Source: Bacteroidota bacterium
Lineage (GTDB): Bacteria; Bacteroidota; Bacteroidia; Bacteroidales; VadinHA17
DNA length: 41,631 nt
NCBI GenBank assembly: GCA_030618105.1
Contig: JAUXED010000009.1
Span: forward strand, 1-41,631
Direction: 5' to 3'
Part shown: positions 17,528 through 30,121 of the stretch, piece by piece
How positions within the stretch are numbered: the stretch's first letter is position 1
Layout of the letters: each line of letters opens with the position of its first letter
The notes under the pieces: model-generated
What the model was told of the DNA's origin: nothing
Seen by the model: only the letters and a program-made list of their open reading frames with translations
Databases searched by the model: none
Translations under genes and position numbers: made by a program

Positions 17528-19633
17528 TCAAATTCCTAATGATAAAATTACAATTTCAGCAATATCATAGTTTTTAACTTCCTCCACTTTATCTTTATAT
17601 TTAATCCCATCGGTGATCATTGTCATACAGTATGGGCAAGCTGTAGCAATAATATCAGCTCCGGTATCAAGTGCTTCTTCAGTTCTTTCAATAAATATTT
17701 CTTTATCCCCCTTCTCAGCTTCTTTAAACATCTGACCTCCGCCTGCTCCACAGCAAAGAGCATTACTTTTATTCCTCTTCATTTCTTTCTTTTCCGATGG
17801 AATAAAATCAAGCACTTTCCTGGGTGCAGCATATTCGCCGTTTGCCCTGCCCAGATAACAAGGATCATGGTATGTAATAGTTTTTTCGTTAAAAATTGCA
17901 GACTTAATCTTCAAATTTCCAGCTTCAATCTGATCTCTCAAAAACTGTGTATGATGAATCACCTGGTAATTTCCATTATATTGAGGATATTCGTTTTTAA
18001 AAGTATTAAATGCATGAGGATCGCAAGTTATAATTTTTTTTACTTCATAGCCATTCAGTATCTCAATATTCATCATTGCCTGCATCTGGAAAAGCATTTC
18101 ATTACCAGCTCTTCTTGCTACATCTCCTGTTGAAGATTCTTCAGTACCCAAGACTGCATAACTTACGCCCAAATGGGTAAGTATCTTTACAAAAGCTCTG
18201 GTAACATTTTTGTACCGGTCGTCAAAAGCTCCGGCACTACCAACCCAAAAAAGATACTCCGATTTCTCTCCTTTTGCAAAAAGATCAGCCATAACCGGAA
18301 CATTTATCTTTTGTTTTTCCATAAATTCTTTTGCCCATTCCATCCTGTCCTCATGTGAAAACTGCCAGGGAGCACCGTTATTTTCAATATTTGAAAATGT
18401 ATTATTTAGCGGTCCTGGGGCAGCAGATTCTTCCAGAACGAGGTATCTCCTCATTTCCAGAATAATAGCAAGAGGATCAATATTCACCGGACATTCGTAA
18501 GTACACGCATTACAGGTTGTACAAGCCCATAATTCCTCTGCTGAGATGAAATCAAATAATGTCCTTTTATTTTTTTCGTTATCCTTTTCCGAACTTTTTC
18601 TATTAAACAGTTTATCAGCAATTTCTTCCAGATTATCACGTGTATCCATTACAATTTTTCTTGGAGACAGTTTTTTACCGGTAATATTTGCAGGGCAACT
18701 TGATGTACATCTTCCACATTCTGTACATGTATATGCATCCATTAAATGTTTCCATGTCAGATCCCTGATAGTTTTTGCACCAAATGTTACTTCTTCATTA
18801 TCATCATCCTGGTCGGAATAATTTTCTTCCAGCATAATTTTAACTTCTTTAGTTATCGATGGCATATTTGCCATTTCCCCTGCCGGACGGAGTTTTGAAT
18901 AATAGACATTAGGAAAAGAAAGAAAAACATGAAAATGCTTTGAATAAGGGATATAATTAAGAAAAACAAGTACACCTATTATATGAAACCACCAACAGAA
19001 TCTTTCAATAATAATTAAAGAAGAAAATGGCAATCCTGAGAATATGGGTTGAATAATACTGCTGATCATAAAAGATCCAACCTGAACATAATGTGAATCG
19101 GGTCTTGTTTGGAGGATACTATCAGTTGCATTCATTATCAGGATAGCACTCATAAGCAGAAGCTCAGTAATCAAAATAATGTTAGCATCCGAACGCGGCC
19201 AAAGGGTCATCTCCTTATTCCAGAATCTTTTAATTCGAAGGATATTACGACGAATAAGAAAAACGGCACATCCAAACATTACTGTTACAGCAAAAAATTC
19301 AAATATTGAAACCATAATACCATAGAATCCACCAAAGAAAGAAAATAACCTGTGGGTTCCTGCAACTCCGTCAATAAGGATCTCGCACATTTCAATATTA
19401 ACAATAATAAACCCCGCGTAAACAAAAATATGCAATAATGCTGCAATTGGTCGTTGCAGTATTTTTTGCTGACCTATTGCAATAAACAACACTCTTTTCC
19501 ACCTTAAGAGTACATTATCATTTATTGTAATGTCTTTACCAAGTTTTATACTCCATGTAATTTTTCTGACTTTACGACAGAAAATTACAGTAGCTCCGAA
19601 AAGAATTAGGATAAAAATGATGCTGGTGAACAT
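17528..19633 (-). CDS. Membrane-bound (Fe-S)-binding oxidoreductase with two CCG domains (EtfD/ETF:menaquinone oxidoreductase-like)
   Basis: 701 aa: N-terminal multi-TM domain, CTECGRCTSSCPA and CTTCNACTYECPVNIDP ferredoxin motifs, CCG-type HDPCYLGR...ALCCGAGGGQMF. Adjacent to etfAB and acyl-CoA dehydrogenase. Confidence 0.88.
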   Translation of the reverse strand: MFTSIIFILILFGATVIFCRKVRKITWSIKLGKDITINDNVLLRWKRVLFIAIGQQKILQRPIAALLHIFVYAGFIIVNIEMCEILIDGVAGTHRLFSFFGGFYGIMVSIFEFFAVTVMFGCAVFLIRRNILRIKRFWNKEMTLWPRSDANIILITELLLMSAILIMNATDSILQTRPDSHYVQVGSFMISSIIQPIFSGLPFSSLIIIERFCWWFHIIGVLVFLNYIPYSKHFHVFLSFPNVYYSKLRPAGEMANMPSITKEVKIMLEENYSDQDDDNEEVTFGAKTIRDLTWKHLMDAYTCTECGRCTSSCPANITGKKLSPRKIVMDTRDNLEEIADKLFNRKSSEKDNEKNKRTLFDFISAEELWACTTCNACTYECPVNIDPLAIILEMRRYLVLEESAAPGPLNNTFSNIENNGAPWQFSHEDRMEWAKEFMEKQKINVPVMADLFAKGEKSEYLFWVGSAGAFDDRYKNVTRAFVKILTHLGVSYAVLGTEESSTGDVARRAGNEMLFQMQAMMNIEILNGYEVKKIITCDPHAFNTFKNEYPQYNGNYQVIHHTQFLRDQIEAGNLKIKSAIFNEKTITYHDPCYLGRANGEYAAPRKVLDFIPSEKKEMKRNKSNALCCGAGGGQMFKEAEKGDKEIFIERTEEALDTGADIIATACPYCMTMITDGIKYKDKVEEVKNYDIAEIVILSLGI

Positions 19634-19643
19634 GGAAAGAATA

Positions 19644-20612
19644 TTAAGACTTATTCTCTTTTACTATTGATATTAATTCAGGCAGAATTTTATGTACATC
19701 ACCTACAATTCCATAATCAGCAGCTTCGAAAATGGGCGCATCAGGATCTGTATTAATAGCAACCAGGTACTTTGCGGAACTGATACCTGCAAGATGCTGA
19801 ATTGCTCCTGAAATACCGGCTGCAATATAAAGATTAGGTGCAATTATTTTACCTGTTTGCCCTGTATGTTCTTCATGACTTCTCCATCCTTCATCAGAAA
19901 CCGGTCGTGAGCAGGCGGTAGCAGCCCCCAACAATTCTGCAAGTTCCTCTATCGGGCCCCAGTTATCAGGTGATTTCATTCCCCTGCCACCTGAGACTAC
20001 TATTTCCGCATCAGTCAGGAGCAGTTTTCCTGTCTGCTTGTCTGTACTGGTTACTCTGGTTTTAACATCGCTCTCCTGAATGCCGGTTGAATACTCTTCA
20101 ATAGTTGCATTATTATCTGAACTGATTAGTTTAAACGAGTTTTGCGACAAGGTAAGTACTTTAATATCAGAATTCAATTCCACATTTGCGGAAGCTTTCC
20201 CTGTAAACACTTTTTTATGTACTGTAAAAGGATCAACCTCGGATGGTAAACAGGTTAACCCCGAACCCATAGCAGCTTTCAACTTAACTGATAGCCGGGG
20301 TGCAAGAGCTTTACCCGTATTGTTATGAGAGAGTAATATAACTTTGGCATTTTCTTTTTGTGCAACCTCTGAAATTACTTTTGTATACACCTGGTTATCC
20401 AGTGTTTTCAGATATCCGTTTGTTATACTCACAACTTTATCAGCACCATAATCACCTAATTTCTTAAGCTCTTCTTCAGCAACTTTACCAATGGAAATGG
20501 CAACAACAGGAACATTAAGTTTCTCAGCCACTTTTTGTGCATATGAAACCAATTCAAAAGATAATTTCTTAAATTTCCCGTCCCAGTTTTCTGTAAATAC
20601 TAATACTGCCAT
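19644..20612 (-). CDS. etfA: Electron transfer flavoprotein subunit alpha
   Basis: 322 aa with VVSGGRGMKSPDNWGPIEELAELLGAATACSRPVSDEGW...GQTGKIIAPNLYIAAGISGAIQHLAGI. Confidence 0.95.
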   Translation of the reverse strand: MAVLVFTENWDGKFKKLSFELVSYAQKVAEKLNVPVVAISIGKVAEEELKKLGDYGADKVVSITNGYLKTLDNQVYTKVISEVAQKENAKVILLSHNNTGKALAPRLSVKLKAAMGSGLTCLPSEVDPFTVHKKVFTGKASANVELNSDIKVLTLSQNSFKLISSDNNATIEEYSTGIQESDVKTRVTSTDKQTGKLLLTDAEIVVSGGRGMKSPDNWGPIEELAELLGAATACSRPVSDEGWRSHEEHTGQTGKIIAPNLYIAAGISGAIQHLAGISSAKYLVAINTDPDAPIFEAADYGIVGDVHKILPELISIVKENKS

Positions 20613-20672
20613 GATACTATTATTTTTAATCAGTTTTTTCTATTACAATTTTTCGGTAATATAATTGCAAGA

Positions 20673-20696
20673 CTGGAATACCGGAATGTTGGAATT
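20673..20696. repeat. 8-bp degenerate tandem repeat (NYGGAATN x3)
   Basis: ctggaata ccggaatg ttggaatt in the etfA-etfB gap. Same consensus as the 8-bp repeat at 15180. Confidence 0.6.
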
Positions 20697-20699
20697 CCG

Positions 20700-21449
20700 T
20701 CAAATCACTTTAGCTTCTTTCTGCAAAAGGTCAAATAGTTCTTTTACATTTTCAGGATCAATCATCTTACATGGTGGTTTAGGCTGAGGAAGTTCAAAAC
20801 TCTTATGATTTGTCAATATCTCAGCATTAGAAGCTTCCACAACATTTAAAGGTTTCTTTCTTGCCATCATAATTCCCCGCATAGCAGGAATTCTCGGTTC
20901 AATAGAAATTCCTTTCTGGACAATTGCAACAAACGGTGTATCAATGGACATAATTTCTTTTCCTCCATCAATTGTCCTTGAAACAGACACTTTTTCCCCT
21001 TCTACTTCAATACCTGAAACTGCAGAGACAGAAGGCAGATTAAGAAACTCTGATAACATCCCTCCCACAGCAAAACCGTTATAATCGCATGATTCAATAC
21101 CACACATTACAAAACCAAAATCTTCATCTTTCAACACATCCGCCAGCTTAGCAGCTACAGCATATGCATCAGTTGGTTCAGCATCAATACGTATAGCATC
21201 ATCCGCACCAATTGCCAGTGCTTTTCTTATTGTAGGTTCAGCACTTTTTGTTCCTACGGTAATAACAGTAACTTTTTCCACTAAGGAGCCGGTATCCTCT
21301 TTTAATTCCATAGCCCTTGTCAGAGCCAACTCATCCCATGGATTAATTATCCACTGTACGCCGGTATTGTTAAAAACAGAATTATTTTCTGTAAACGTAA
21401 CTTTTGTTGTTGTATCAGGTACGTTCCCGAGGCAAACGAATATTCTCAT
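20700..21449 (-). CDS. etfB: Electron transfer flavoprotein subunit beta
   Basis: 249 aa with NPWDELALTRAMEL, GADDAIRIDAEPTDAYAVA, IEPRIPAMRGIMMARKKPL. Confidence 0.95.
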   Translation of the reverse strand: MRIFVCLGNVPDTTTKVTFTENNSVFNNTGVQWIINPWDELALTRAMELKEDTGSLVEKVTVITVGTKSAEPTIRKALAIGADDAIRIDAEPTDAYAVAAKLADVLKDEDFGFVMCGIESCDYNGFAVGGMLSEFLNLPSVSAVSGIEVEGEKVSVSRTIDGGKEIMSIDTPFVAIVQKGISIEPRIPAMRGIMMARKKPLNVVEASNAEILTNHKSFELPQPKPPCKMIDPENVKELFDLLQKEAKVI

Positions 21450-21470
21450 ACTCTTTTTTTTAATTAATTA

Positions 21471-21501
21471 CGTTATTAATAACGTTATTAATAACGTTAT
21501 T
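21471..21501. repeat. 12-bp palindromic tandem repeat upstream of etfB
   Basis: cgttattaataa cgttattaataa cgttatt. The unit GTTATTAATAAC is itself a perfect palindrome. Located 22-52 bp upstream of the etfB start codon. Confidence 0.85.
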
Positions 21502-21523
21502 CTTTTTGATAATCCATATATTG

Positions 21524-21850
21524 TCACGCTTGTGCCGTTGGACCGCCAAAATTCATTGGCATAGCGGGTCCGCCGGGACCTTTATCTTTAATATCACCAT
21601 GCACAGCTTCATACTTATTAATATTATCATCGAGAGCTCTCAACAATCTTTTGGCATGTTCAGGAGTAAGGATAATCCTGGATTTTACCTGTGCTTTAGG
21701 TACACCTGGCATAATCCTGACAAAGTCTAGTACAAATTCAGCTGATGAGTGTGTAATAACCGCAAGGTTTGAATAAGTTCCCTGGGCTACTTCATCATTA
21801 AGTTCTATATCCAGCTGGGGTTTTCCGGGTTTGCTTTTTTGGTCTTCCAT
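21524..21850 (-). CDS. DUF3467 domain protein
   Basis: 108 aa: QLDIELNDEVAQGTYSNLAVITHSSAEFVLDFVRIMPGVPKAQVKSRIILTPEHAKRLLRALDDNINKYE, typical of DUF3467. Immediately downstream of rpoC. Confidence 0.85.
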   Translation of the reverse strand: MEDQKSKPGKPQLDIELNDEVAQGTYSNLAVITHSSAEFVLDFVRIMPGVPKAQVKSRIILTPEHAKRLLRALDDNINKYEAVHGDIKDKGPGGPAMPMNFGGPTAQA

Positions 21851-21871
21851 AGTAAAAAGAATTTATAATTT

Positions 21872-24800
21872 TTACTCTTTAATATCTTCTCCTGTTACTA
21901 CATCTCCTTCTTCAACTATATCTTTCTCCTTTTCTTTAGAGGACACCAATTTTTCATATTCTTCCATTGAACCCACAACAATCTTGTCATAATTTCTTGC
22001 ACCGGTTCCGGCAGGAATCAGGTGTCCGACAATAACATTTTCTTTCAGTCCTTCGAGGTAATCCACTCGTCCAAACACAGCAGCTTCGTTTAGAACTTTT
22101 GTTGTTTCCTGGAATGAAGCAGCCGACATAAAACTTCTGGTTTGCAATGCAGCTTTTGTAATTCCTTGCAGCACCTGGTTTGACGTTGCAGGAATAGCAT
22201 TACGTGCTTCAATAAGTTTCTTGTCTTTTCGTTTAAGGATAGAATTTTCATCTCTGAGTTTCCTTGCAGTAATTATCTGTCCATTCTTAAATATCAGTGA
22301 ATCTCCCACATCAACAATGATCATTTTATCATAAATCCAGTCGTTCTCATTCATGAATTTCAACTTGTCAACTATTTGTTTTTCAAGGAATTTGGTATCT
22401 CCCGGATCAATGATTTCAACTTTACGCATCATCTGACGAACGATAATTTCAAAATGTTTATCATTAATTTTCACACCCTGCAGCCGATAAACTTCCTGAA
22501 CTTCATTAACAATATATTCCTGTACTTTTGTCGGTCCTTTGATAGCAAGGATATCCAGCGGGGTAATAGCCCCGTCAGACATTGCCAGTCCTGCCCGTAC
22601 ATAATCGTTTTCCTGAACGAGTATTTGTTTTGACAATGGAACCAGATATTTTTTCACTTCACCTGTTCGTGATGTAACAATAATTTCACGATTCCCGCGC
22701 TTGATTTTACCAAACTGAATCTCTCCGTCAATTTCAGATACTACAGCCGGATTTGACGGGTTTCTTGCTTCGAACAGTTCGGTAACCCTTGGCAGACCAC
22801 CTGTAATATCGCCCGATTTCCCAATAGCTCTTGGTATTTTTGCCAGTATATCTCCCTCCTTAACCTCACTATTTTCACTGGTAATCACATGAGCACCAAC
22901 GGGAAGGTTATAGGATTTTGACGAGGTTTTCTTTTTATCCCCCGACACGATCCTGAGAGTAGGGTTCTTAGTTTTATCTCTTGTTTCAATAATCACTTTC
23001 TCCTTGTAACCTGTCTGTTCATCAGACTCTTCCCGATAGGTAACACCTTCAATTAATTGTTGGAAATTTACTTTTCCATGTTCTTCAGAGATTATCAATG
23101 CATTATAAGGATCCCAATCACAAAGCAAGTCCCCTTTCTTTACACTGTCACCATTTTTAATATAAAGGCTCGAGCCATAAGGGATATTATGAGTTGACAG
23201 AGCAATACCGGTTTCCTTATCCAGTATCCGCATTTCAGCCAGACGTCCAATAACTATATCAACTTTTTTACCATCCTCCATTTTCTTCTTAACAATACGC
23301 AATTCTTCAATCTCAACGACTCCGTCAAATTTGGAGATGATACTGGATTCAGCCGTAATACTTGATGCAGTACCCCCAACGTGGAAAGTACGCAAAGTAA
23401 GCTGTGTCCCCGGTTCACCAATAGACTGGGCAGCAATTACACCAACTGCTTCACCTTGTTGCACCATTTGTCCGGTAGAAAGGTTTCGTCCGTAGCATTT
23501 AGCACAGACTCCTCTACTGGATTCACATGTAAGAACCGAACGAATTTCTACTTCTTCGATTGGTGATTCCTCAATTTTCAGGGCAATCTCCTCAGTAATT
23601 TCTTTTCCCGAACCAATTATCAATTCATTATTTAACGGATTGTATACATCATGCACAGTAGTACGGCCCAGGATCCTTTCATAAAGTGTTTCAACAACTT
23701 CCTCATTCTTTTTAATTGCACTTGCAACAAGTCCTCTCAATGATCCACAATCAGGCTGTGAAACCACAACATCCTGTGACACATCAACCAGGCGTCTTGT
23801 CAGGTAACCTGCATCTGCAGTTTTCAGGGCTGTATCCGCCAAACCTTTTCTGGCACCATGGGTTGAAATAAAATATTCCAGAACTGAAAGGCCCTCTTTA
23901 AAATTAGATAAAATTGGGTTTTCAATAATTTCCGAAGCAGTAGCGCCTGATTTCTGTGGTTTAGCCATCAGTCCCCTCATCCCTGAGAGCTGTCTTATCT
24001 GTTCTTTAGAACCACGTGCACCTGAGTCAAGCATCATAAACACGGGATTAAATCCCTGTTTATCAGAAGATAATTGTTGCATCAGGGTTTGGGTAAGCTT
24101 GGCATTTGTATGTGTCCATATATCGATTATCTGGTTGTAACGTTCGTTGTTAGTAATAAATCCCATGTTATAGTTATTCATCACCTCATCTACGTTTTTA
24201 TAACCTTCTTCCACAAGTTCAAGTTTCCGTTCCGGAACGATTACATCTTTAAGATTAAATGAAAGCCCACCAAGAAAAGCCATATTATATCCAAGAGATT
24301 TAATATCATCGAGGAATTTGGCAGTAGATGAAGTCCCGGTTTTTTTCAATACTGTACCAATAATATCTCTAAGTGATTTCTTAGTCAGAAGTTCATTGAT
24401 AAATCCAACCTCTTTAGGTACAAACTGGTTAAAAACTACTCGCCCTACAGTGGTTTCAATAAGATGATTAACCGGTTTCCCTTCAACTATATCATCAACT
24501 TTAACCTTAACAATGGCATGGAGATCAATTTTACCTTCATTCAGAGCAATAGTGACCTCTTGAGGAGAATAGAAAATCAAACCTTCTCCCTTGATTTTCA
24601 GGCTTTTTGTTGATTTTTTTTCTTTGGTAATATAATATAATCCAAGAACCATATCCTGTGAAGGAACTGTAATTGGAGCACCATTAGCCGGATTAAGTAT
24701 ATTATGTGATGCAAGCATCAGCATTTGCGCTTCAAGAATAGCAGTATTACCCAGAGGCAGATGGACTGCCATCTGATCACCATCAAAGTCGGCATTAAAT

Positions 24801-26203
24801 GCAGTACAAACCAATGGATGTAACTGAATTGCCTTTCCCTCAATAAGTTTAGGCTGAAATGCCTGTATACCAAGGCGGTGAAGAGTTGGAGCTCTGTTAA
24901 GCAGGACAGGATGTCCTTTAAGCACACTTTCCAGAATATCCCATACAACTGGTTCTTTCCGATCTACAATTTTCTTAGCTGATTTAACAGTTTTTACTAT
25001 ACCTCTTTCAATTAGTTTTCTAATAATAAAGGGTTTATACAATTCAGCTGTCATATCCTTTGGCAACCCACATTCATGAAGTTTAAGTTCCGGACCAACA
25101 ACAATAACTGACCGTGCCGAATAATCAACTCTTTTACCCAGTAGATTCTGACGGAATCTTCCTTGTTTTCCTTTTAGGCTATCACTCAACGATTTAAGCG
25201 GCCTGTTTCCATCAGTTTTAACGGCATTTGATTTCCTGGAATTATCAAATAATGAGTCAACTGATTCCTGAAGCATCCGTTTCTCATTACGAAGGATCAC
25301 TTCGGGAGCTTTTATTTCAATAAGTCGCTTAAGCCTGTTATTTCTGATAATTACACGACGGTAAAGATCGTTAAGGTCGGATGTGGCAAAACGTCCCCCA
25401 TCAAGTGGCACAAGCGGTCTGAGTTCAGGAGGAATAACAGGTACTACTTTCACTATCATCCATTCGGGGCGATTTACTTTTTTTGAAGCTCTGAAAGCTT
25501 CAACAACCTGTAATCGTTTCAGGGCTTCATTTTTCCTTTGCTGCGAAGTTTCTGTATTTGCTTTATGTCTGAGAGAAAATGACATTTCATCCAGATTAAG
25601 TCGTTCAAGCAAATGAAACAAAGCATCAGCACCCATTCCTGCAATAAATTTATCAGGATCAGTATCCTCCAGATATTGATTCTCCTTTGGAAGGCTTTCC
25701 AGAATCTCAAGATATTCCTCTTCAGTAAGGAAATCAAGATATTTTATACCATCTGTTGCTTTAACACCCGCGTTAATTACTACATATCTTTCGTAGTAAA
25801 TAATAGAATCGAGTTTTTTAGTTGGAAGACCAAGAAGGTAACCCATTTTATTGGGCAGCGACTTGAAGTACCAAATATGAGCAACCGGTACTACAAGAGA
25901 GATGTGACCAATACGTTCGCGCCGCACTTTCTTTTCAGTAACTTCAACACCACAGCGATCACAAACAATACCCTTGTATCTTATCCTCTTATATTTACCA
26001 CAATGGCATTCAAAATCCTTAACAGGTCCGAATATCCGTTCACAGAACAAACCATCTCTTTCAGGTTTATAAGTTCTGTAATTAATTGTTTCGGGTTTCA
26101 ACACTTCTCCACACGAACGTTCGAGTATCTCTTCCGGTGAAGACAGAGCAATTGAAATTTTTGTAAAATCGCTCTTAACCTTTAAATCTTTACGGAATGG
26201 CAT
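21872..26203 (-). CDS. rpoC: DNA-directed RNA polymerase subunit beta'
   Basis: 1443 aa with zinc-binding [20 protein letters not shown], catalytic [12 protein letters not shown] and [16 protein letters not shown]. Confidence 0.99.
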   Translation of the reverse strand: MPFRKDLKVKSDFTKISIALSSPEEILERSCGEVLKPETINYRTYKPERDGLFCERIFGPVKDFECHCGKYKRIRYKGIVCDRCGVEVTEKKVRRERIGHISLVVPVAHIWYFKSLPNKMGYLLGLPTKKLDSIIYYERYVVINAGVKATDGIKYLDFLTEEEYLEILESLPKENQYLEDTDPDKFIAGMGADALFHLLERLNLDEMSFSLRHKANTETSQQRKNEALKRLQVVEAFRASKKVNRPEWMIVKVVPVIPPELRPLVPLDGGRFATSDLNDLYRRVIIRNNRLKRLIEIKAPEVILRNEKRMLQESVDSLFDNSRKSNAVKTDGNRPLKSLSDSLKGKQGRFRQNLLGKRVDYSARSVIVVGPELKLHECGLPKDMTAELYKPFIIRKLIERGIVKTVKSAKKIVDRKEPVVWDILESVLKGHPVLLNRAPTLHRLGIQAFQPKLIEGKAIQLHPLVCTAFNADFDGDQMAVHLPLGNTAILEAQMLMLASHNILNPANGAPITVPSQDMVLGLYYITKEKKSTKSLKIKGEGLIFYSPQEVTIALNEGKIDLHAIVKVKVDDIVEGKPVNHLIETTVGRVVFNQFVPKEVGFINELLTKKSLRDIIGTVLKKTGTSSTAKFLDDIKSLGYNMAFLGGLSFNLKDVIVPERKLELVEEGYKNVDEVMNNYNMGFITNNERYNQIIDIWTHTNAKLTQTLMQQLSSDKQGFNPVFMMLDSGARGSKEQIRQLSGMRGLMAKPQKSGATASEIIENPILSNFKEGLSVLEYFISTHGARKGLADTALKTADAGYLTRRLVDVSQDVVVSQPDCGSLRGLVASAIKKNEEVVETLYERILGRTTVHDVYNPLNNELIIGSGKEITEEIALKIEESPIEEVEIRSVLTCESSRGVCAKCYGRNLSTGQMVQQGEAVGVIAAQSIGEPGTQLTLRTFHVGGTASSITAESSIISKFDGVVEIEELRIVKKKMEDGKKVDIVIGRLAEMRILDKETGIALSTHNIPYGSSLYIKNGDSVKKGDLLCDWDPYNALIISEEHGKVNFQQLIEGVTYREESDEQTGYKEKVIIETRDKTKNPTLRIVSGDKKKTSSKSYNLPVGAHVITSENSEVKEGDILAKIPRAIGKSGDITGGLPRVTELFEARNPSNPAVVSEIDGEIQFGKIKRGNREIIVTSRTGEVKKYLVPLSKQILVQENDYVRAGLAMSDGAITPLDILAIKGPTKVQEYIVNEVQEVYRLQGVKINDKHFEIIVRQMMRKVEIIDPGDTKFLEKQIVDKLKFMNENDWIYDKMIIVDVGDSLIFKNGQIITARKLRDENSILKRKDKKLIEARNAIPATSNQVLQGITKAALQTRSFMSAASFQETTKVLNEAAVFGRVDYLEGLKENVIVGHLIPAGTGARNYDKIVVGSMEEYEKLVSSKEKEKDIVEEGDVVTGEDIKE

Positions 26204-26237
26204 ATGTAAATAATTAAATTTTCACTAACATAAATAA

Positions 26238-29200
26238 TTAATCAAGACTCATACTAAGTCCAAGTCCTCTAAGTTCATGTAACAGAACATTAAGGGATTC
26301 AGGTATTCCCGGTGTTGGCATGGGTTCTCCTTTTACAATAGCTTCGTACGACCGTGCTCTTCCGATAACATCATCAGATTTCACTGTCAGGATTTCCTGA
26401 AGTATGTGTGATGCTCCGAAAGCTTCAAGAGCCCAGACTTCCATCTCGCCAAATCGCTGACCTCCGAATTGTGCTTTACCACCAAGAGGTTGCTGTGTAA
26501 TAAGTGAGTATGGTCCGATAGACCGTGCATGCATTTTGTCGTCAACCATATGTCCAAGTTTGAGCATATAGATAATACCTACAGTAGCGGGCTGGTTAAA
26601 CCGTTCGCCTGTACCTCCATCATACAAATAAGTTGTTCCATAATCAGGAAGGCCGGCTTTTTTGGTATATTCAGTTATTTCTTCTAAAGTAGCACCGTCA
26701 AATATTGGTGTTGAGAATTTTAACCCCAAACGTTGTCCTGCCCAACCCAAAACTGTTTCATATATCTGGCCAAGATTCATCCTTGATGGTACTCCCAGGG
26801 GATTAAGTACAATATCCACAGGGGTTCCATCTTCAAGGAAAGGCATATCTTCCTGTCGTACAATTTTGGCAACAATACCTTTGTTTCCATGTCGTCCGGC
26901 CATTTTATCCCCAACTTTTATTTTTCGCTTCCTTGCCAGATAGATCTTAGCCATTTGAATAATACCGGTAGGAAGTTCATCGCCTATAGAAATATTGTAT
27001 TTCTGTCTCCGGTAGATAGCTCCGATATCTTTATGTTTTGTAAGGTAATTATGGACAAGAAGTTTAATAGTTTCATTTTTCTTCTTATCGGTAGTCCATT
27101 TATTCAGGTTAACATTAAGATAGTTAATTTCCTGTAGTTGTTTTAGAGTAAACTTAGTACCCTTGGGAATAAGATCAACATTCAGGTTATCTTTAACCCC
27201 CTGAGATGTTTTCCCATTTACAAGGATAAATATTTTATCAACCAATTTGGTATCCAGTTCTTCGAGTTCCTTTTTTAACTCGGCTTCTATCTTGTCCAGC
27301 ATTGGTTTTTCCGCAATTTTCGATCTTCTGTCCTTAACCGGTCGTGAGAAAAGGTTTTTATCAACTACCACACCATCGAGTGATGGGCCGGCTTTCAAAG
27401 AAGCATCTTTAACATCACCGGCTTTATCGCCGAAAATAGCACGAAGGAGCTTCTCTTCCGGAGAGGGATCGGATTCACCTTTTGGGGTAATTTTTCCTAT
27501 AAGGATATCTCCCGGTTCAATATGAGCACCAATACGAATCAGCCCATGTTCATCCAGGTCTTTAGTTGCCTCTTCACTAACATTAGGAATATCCGGTGTA
27601 AGTTCTTCAAGACCTCTTTTTGTATCTCTTACTTCAAGAGAATGTTCCTCTATATGAATTGATGTAAAGATATCATCACGCACAACACGATCAGATATCA
27701 CGATAGCATCCTCGAAATTATATCCTTTCCAGGGCATGAATGCCACTTTCAAATTTCTACCCAGTGCAAGTTCTCCTTTTTCTGTACCAAAACCCTCGGT
27801 AAGAACCTGTCCTTTCTCAACCTTTTCTCCTTTTGAAACAATTGGTATAAGGTTAATACAGGTATTCTGATTTGTTTTCTTGTATTTTGGCAGAACATAT
27901 TTTTTTACATCATCATCAAAGCTAATAAACTTCTCAACATCACTTCGGGTATAGCGTATCACAATTTCGTTGGCATCAACATATTCAACAACACCGTCAC
28001 TTTCCGCGACAATTAATATTCTTGAATCCTGGATCATTGTTTTTTCCAGGCCGGTACCAACAATAGGTGCTTCAGGTTTAATAAGAGGCACTGCCTGTCT
28101 CATCATATTAGAACCCATAAGAGCTCTGTTTGCATCGTCATTCTCAAGAAATGGGATCAGGGAAGCGGCGATTGAAGCAATCTGGTTTGGAGCGACATCC
28201 ATTAAGTCAACATTTTTTGCTTCCTCATGCGGAAAATCACCTTCATAGCGCGACTTAACCCTGGGATTAATAAATTCACCGTTTTCGTTTAGAGGTGCAT
28301 TTGCCTGAGCAATCACCTTCTTTTCTTCTTCTTCAGCACTCAGGAAAACCACACCATCATCGTTCATTTCCACCTTCCCATCCTTAACATATCTATATGG
28401 TGTTTCAATAAAACCAAGTTTGTTGATCTTGGCATAAACACACAGTGATGATATCAATCCAATATTTGGTCCTTCGGGTGTTTCGATAGGGCAAAGTCTT
28501 CCATAGTGTGTATAATGCACATCACGCACCTCGAATCCTGCCCTCTCTCGTGATAAACCACCTGGCCCAAGTGCTGACATTCTTCGTTTATGGGTCATTT
28601 CAGCAAGCGGATTAGTCTGATCCATAAACTGTGACAACTGGTTTGTTCCGAAAAAGGAATTAATTACTGAAGAAAGTGTCTTCGAATTAATCAAGTCAAC
28701 AGGAGTAAAAACCTCATTATCACGAACATTCATTCTTTCACGAATGGTTCTTGCCATACGGGCCAAACCTACACCAAACTGATTATGAAGTTGTTCGCCC
28801 ACTGTTCTCACTCTACGATTACTCAAATGGTCAATATCATCAACATCGGTTTTTGAGTTTATAAGTTCGATCAGATACTTAATAATCTTAATTATATCTT
28901 CCATTGTAAGGACCTTGGTATCCATAGGGATATCAAGACCCAGTTTCCTGTTTATTCTAAATCTTCCGACATCTCCCAGATCGTAACGTTTATCTGAGAA
29001 AAACAGGTTTTCGATCACTTCGCGGGCGGTACCTTCATCAGGTGGTTCGGAATTACGCAATTGACGATAGATATGTACAACAGCTTCTTTCTCCGAGTTG
29101 CATGGATCCTTCTGTAAGGTATTAAAGATAATCTCAAAGTCAGAGATATTTTTTTCTTCATTGTGAAGCAGGATTGTTTTTGATCCGGAATTGACAATAT

Positions 29201-30047
29201 CTTCAATATGCTCATCTTCCAGGATTGTTTCCCGGTCAATTATCACTTCATTTCGTTCAATTGATACTACTTCACCGGTATCTTCATCAACAAAGTCTTC
29301 GACCCATGATTTCAGTACCCGTGCAGCAAGTTTTCTTCCAACAAGTTTCTTCAGAGCCGTTTTAGAAACCTTAAATTCTTCAGCAAGGTCAAATATTTCA
29401 AGTATATCTTTATCGGTTTCGTAGCCAATAGCACGTAATAATGTTGTAACCGGTAATTTCTTTTTCCTGTCGATGTACGCGTACATCACATTATTAATAT
29501 CGGTTGCAAATTCTATCCATGAACCTTTGAATGGAATTATCCTGGCAGAATATAATTTTGTACCGTTAGCATGAATACTTTGCCCGAAAAAGACTCCGGG
29601 TGATCGGTGTAGTTGCGACACTATTACTCTTTCCGCACCATTAATCACAAAGGTTCCCCGTTCAGTCATATAAGGAACAACACCTAAATAGACCTCCTGT
29701 ATAACCGTATCAAAATCTTCATGTTCCGGGTCGGTACAATATAGTTTTAGTTTAGCTTTCAACGGGACACTGTAAGTTAAACCTCTTTCCAGACATTCAT
29801 CAATAGTGTAGCGGGGAGGATCAATGTTATAATCAAGAAATTCCAGAACAAAATTATTCCTGGTATCGGTAATTGGGTAATTTTCGCTAAAGACTTTATA
29901 CAGTCCTTCTTTTTTCCTTTGTTCCTGAATTGAATTTAGTTGAAAAAAATTCCTGAATGATTTCAACTGAATATCCAGAAAATCAGGATAATCCATTTGT
30001 TCAGTAATGGAAGCGAAACTAATTCTTTCGTTTATTTTTGAGGACAT
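26238..30047 (-). CDS. rpoB: DNA-directed RNA polymerase subunit beta
   Basis: 1269 aa with [68 protein letters not shown] and C-terminal [24 protein letters not shown]. Confidence 0.99.
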   Translation of the reverse strand: MSSKINERISFASITEQMDYPDFLDIQLKSFRNFFQLNSIQEQRKKEGLYKVFSENYPITDTRNNFVLEFLDYNIDPPRYTIDECLERGLTYSVPLKAKLKLYCTDPEHEDFDTVIQEVYLGVVPYMTERGTFVINGAERVIVSQLHRSPGVFFGQSIHANGTKLYSARIIPFKGSWIEFATDINNVMYAYIDRKKKLPVTTLLRAIGYETDKDILEIFDLAEEFKVSKTALKKLVGRKLAARVLKSWVEDFVDEDTGEVVSIERNEVIIDRETILEDEHIEDIVNSGSKTILLHNEEKNISDFEIIFNTLQKDPCNSEKEAVVHIYRQLRNSEPPDEGTAREVIENLFFSDKRYDLGDVGRFRINRKLGLDIPMDTKVLTMEDIIKIIKYLIELINSKTDVDDIDHLSNRRVRTVGEQLHNQFGVGLARMARTIRERMNVRDNEVFTPVDLINSKTLSSVINSFFGTNQLSQFMDQTNPLAEMTHKRRMSALGPGGLSRERAGFEVRDVHYTHYGRLCPIETPEGPNIGLISSLCVYAKINKLGFIETPYRYVKDGKVEMNDDGVVFLSAEEEEKKVIAQANAPLNENGEFINPRVKSRYEGDFPHEEAKNVDLMDVAPNQIASIAASLIPFLENDDANRALMGSNMMRQAVPLIKPEAPIVGTGLEKTMIQDSRILIVAESDGVVEYVDANEIVIRYTRSDVEKFISFDDDVKKYVLPKYKKTNQNTCINLIPIVSKGEKVEKGQVLTEGFGTEKGELALGRNLKVAFMPWKGYNFEDAIVISDRVVRDDIFTSIHIEEHSLEVRDTKRGLEELTPDIPNVSEEATKDLDEHGLIRIGAHIEPGDILIGKITPKGESDPSPEEKLLRAIFGDKAGDVKDASLKAGPSLDGVVVDKNLFSRPVKDRRSKIAEKPMLDKIEAELKKELEELDTKLVDKIFILVNGKTSQGVKDNLNVDLIPKGTKFTLKQLQEINYLNVNLNKWTTDKKKNETIKLLVHNYLTKHKDIGAIYRRQKYNISIGDELPTGIIQMAKIYLARKRKIKVGDKMAGRHGNKGIVAKIVRQEDMPFLEDGTPVDIVLNPLGVPSRMNLGQIYETVLGWAGQRLGLKFSTPIFDGATLEEITEYTKKAGLPDYGTTYLYDGGTGERFNQPATVGIIYMLKLGHMVDDKMHARSIGPYSLITQQPLGGKAQFGGQRFGEMEVWALEAFGASHILQEILTVKSDDVIGRARSYEAIVKGEPMPTPGIPESLNVLLHELRGLGLSMSLD

Positions 30048-30089
30048 CCTAATAAGATTATGTTGACTTAATAATATATAACGACGAAA

Positions 30090-30121
30090 AGGTTTAGAAT
30101 CCTTTACCGGATTCCAAACCT
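30090..30121 (-). promoter_or_regulatory. rplL-rpoB intergenic hairpin (candidate attenuator/processing site)
   Basis: AGGTTTaGAATCC-TTTACC-GGATTCcAAACCT: 13-position stem with a single mismatch and a 6-nt loop, followed on the transcribed strand by TTTT. Confidence 0.65.

Noticed and set aside
28550-28700. Rifampicin-resistance-type changes in RpoB
   Set aside because: The cluster I region ([28 protein letters not shown]) retains the key D, H, R and S residues; the variations look like ordinary lineage differences.
22376-30000. Many antisense or alternative-frame ORFs within rpoB and rpoC (e.g. 25613-26140 of 175 aa, 26662-26943, 27247-27525)
   Set aside because: rpoB and rpoC are unambiguous and intact; these shadow ORFs have no domain features.
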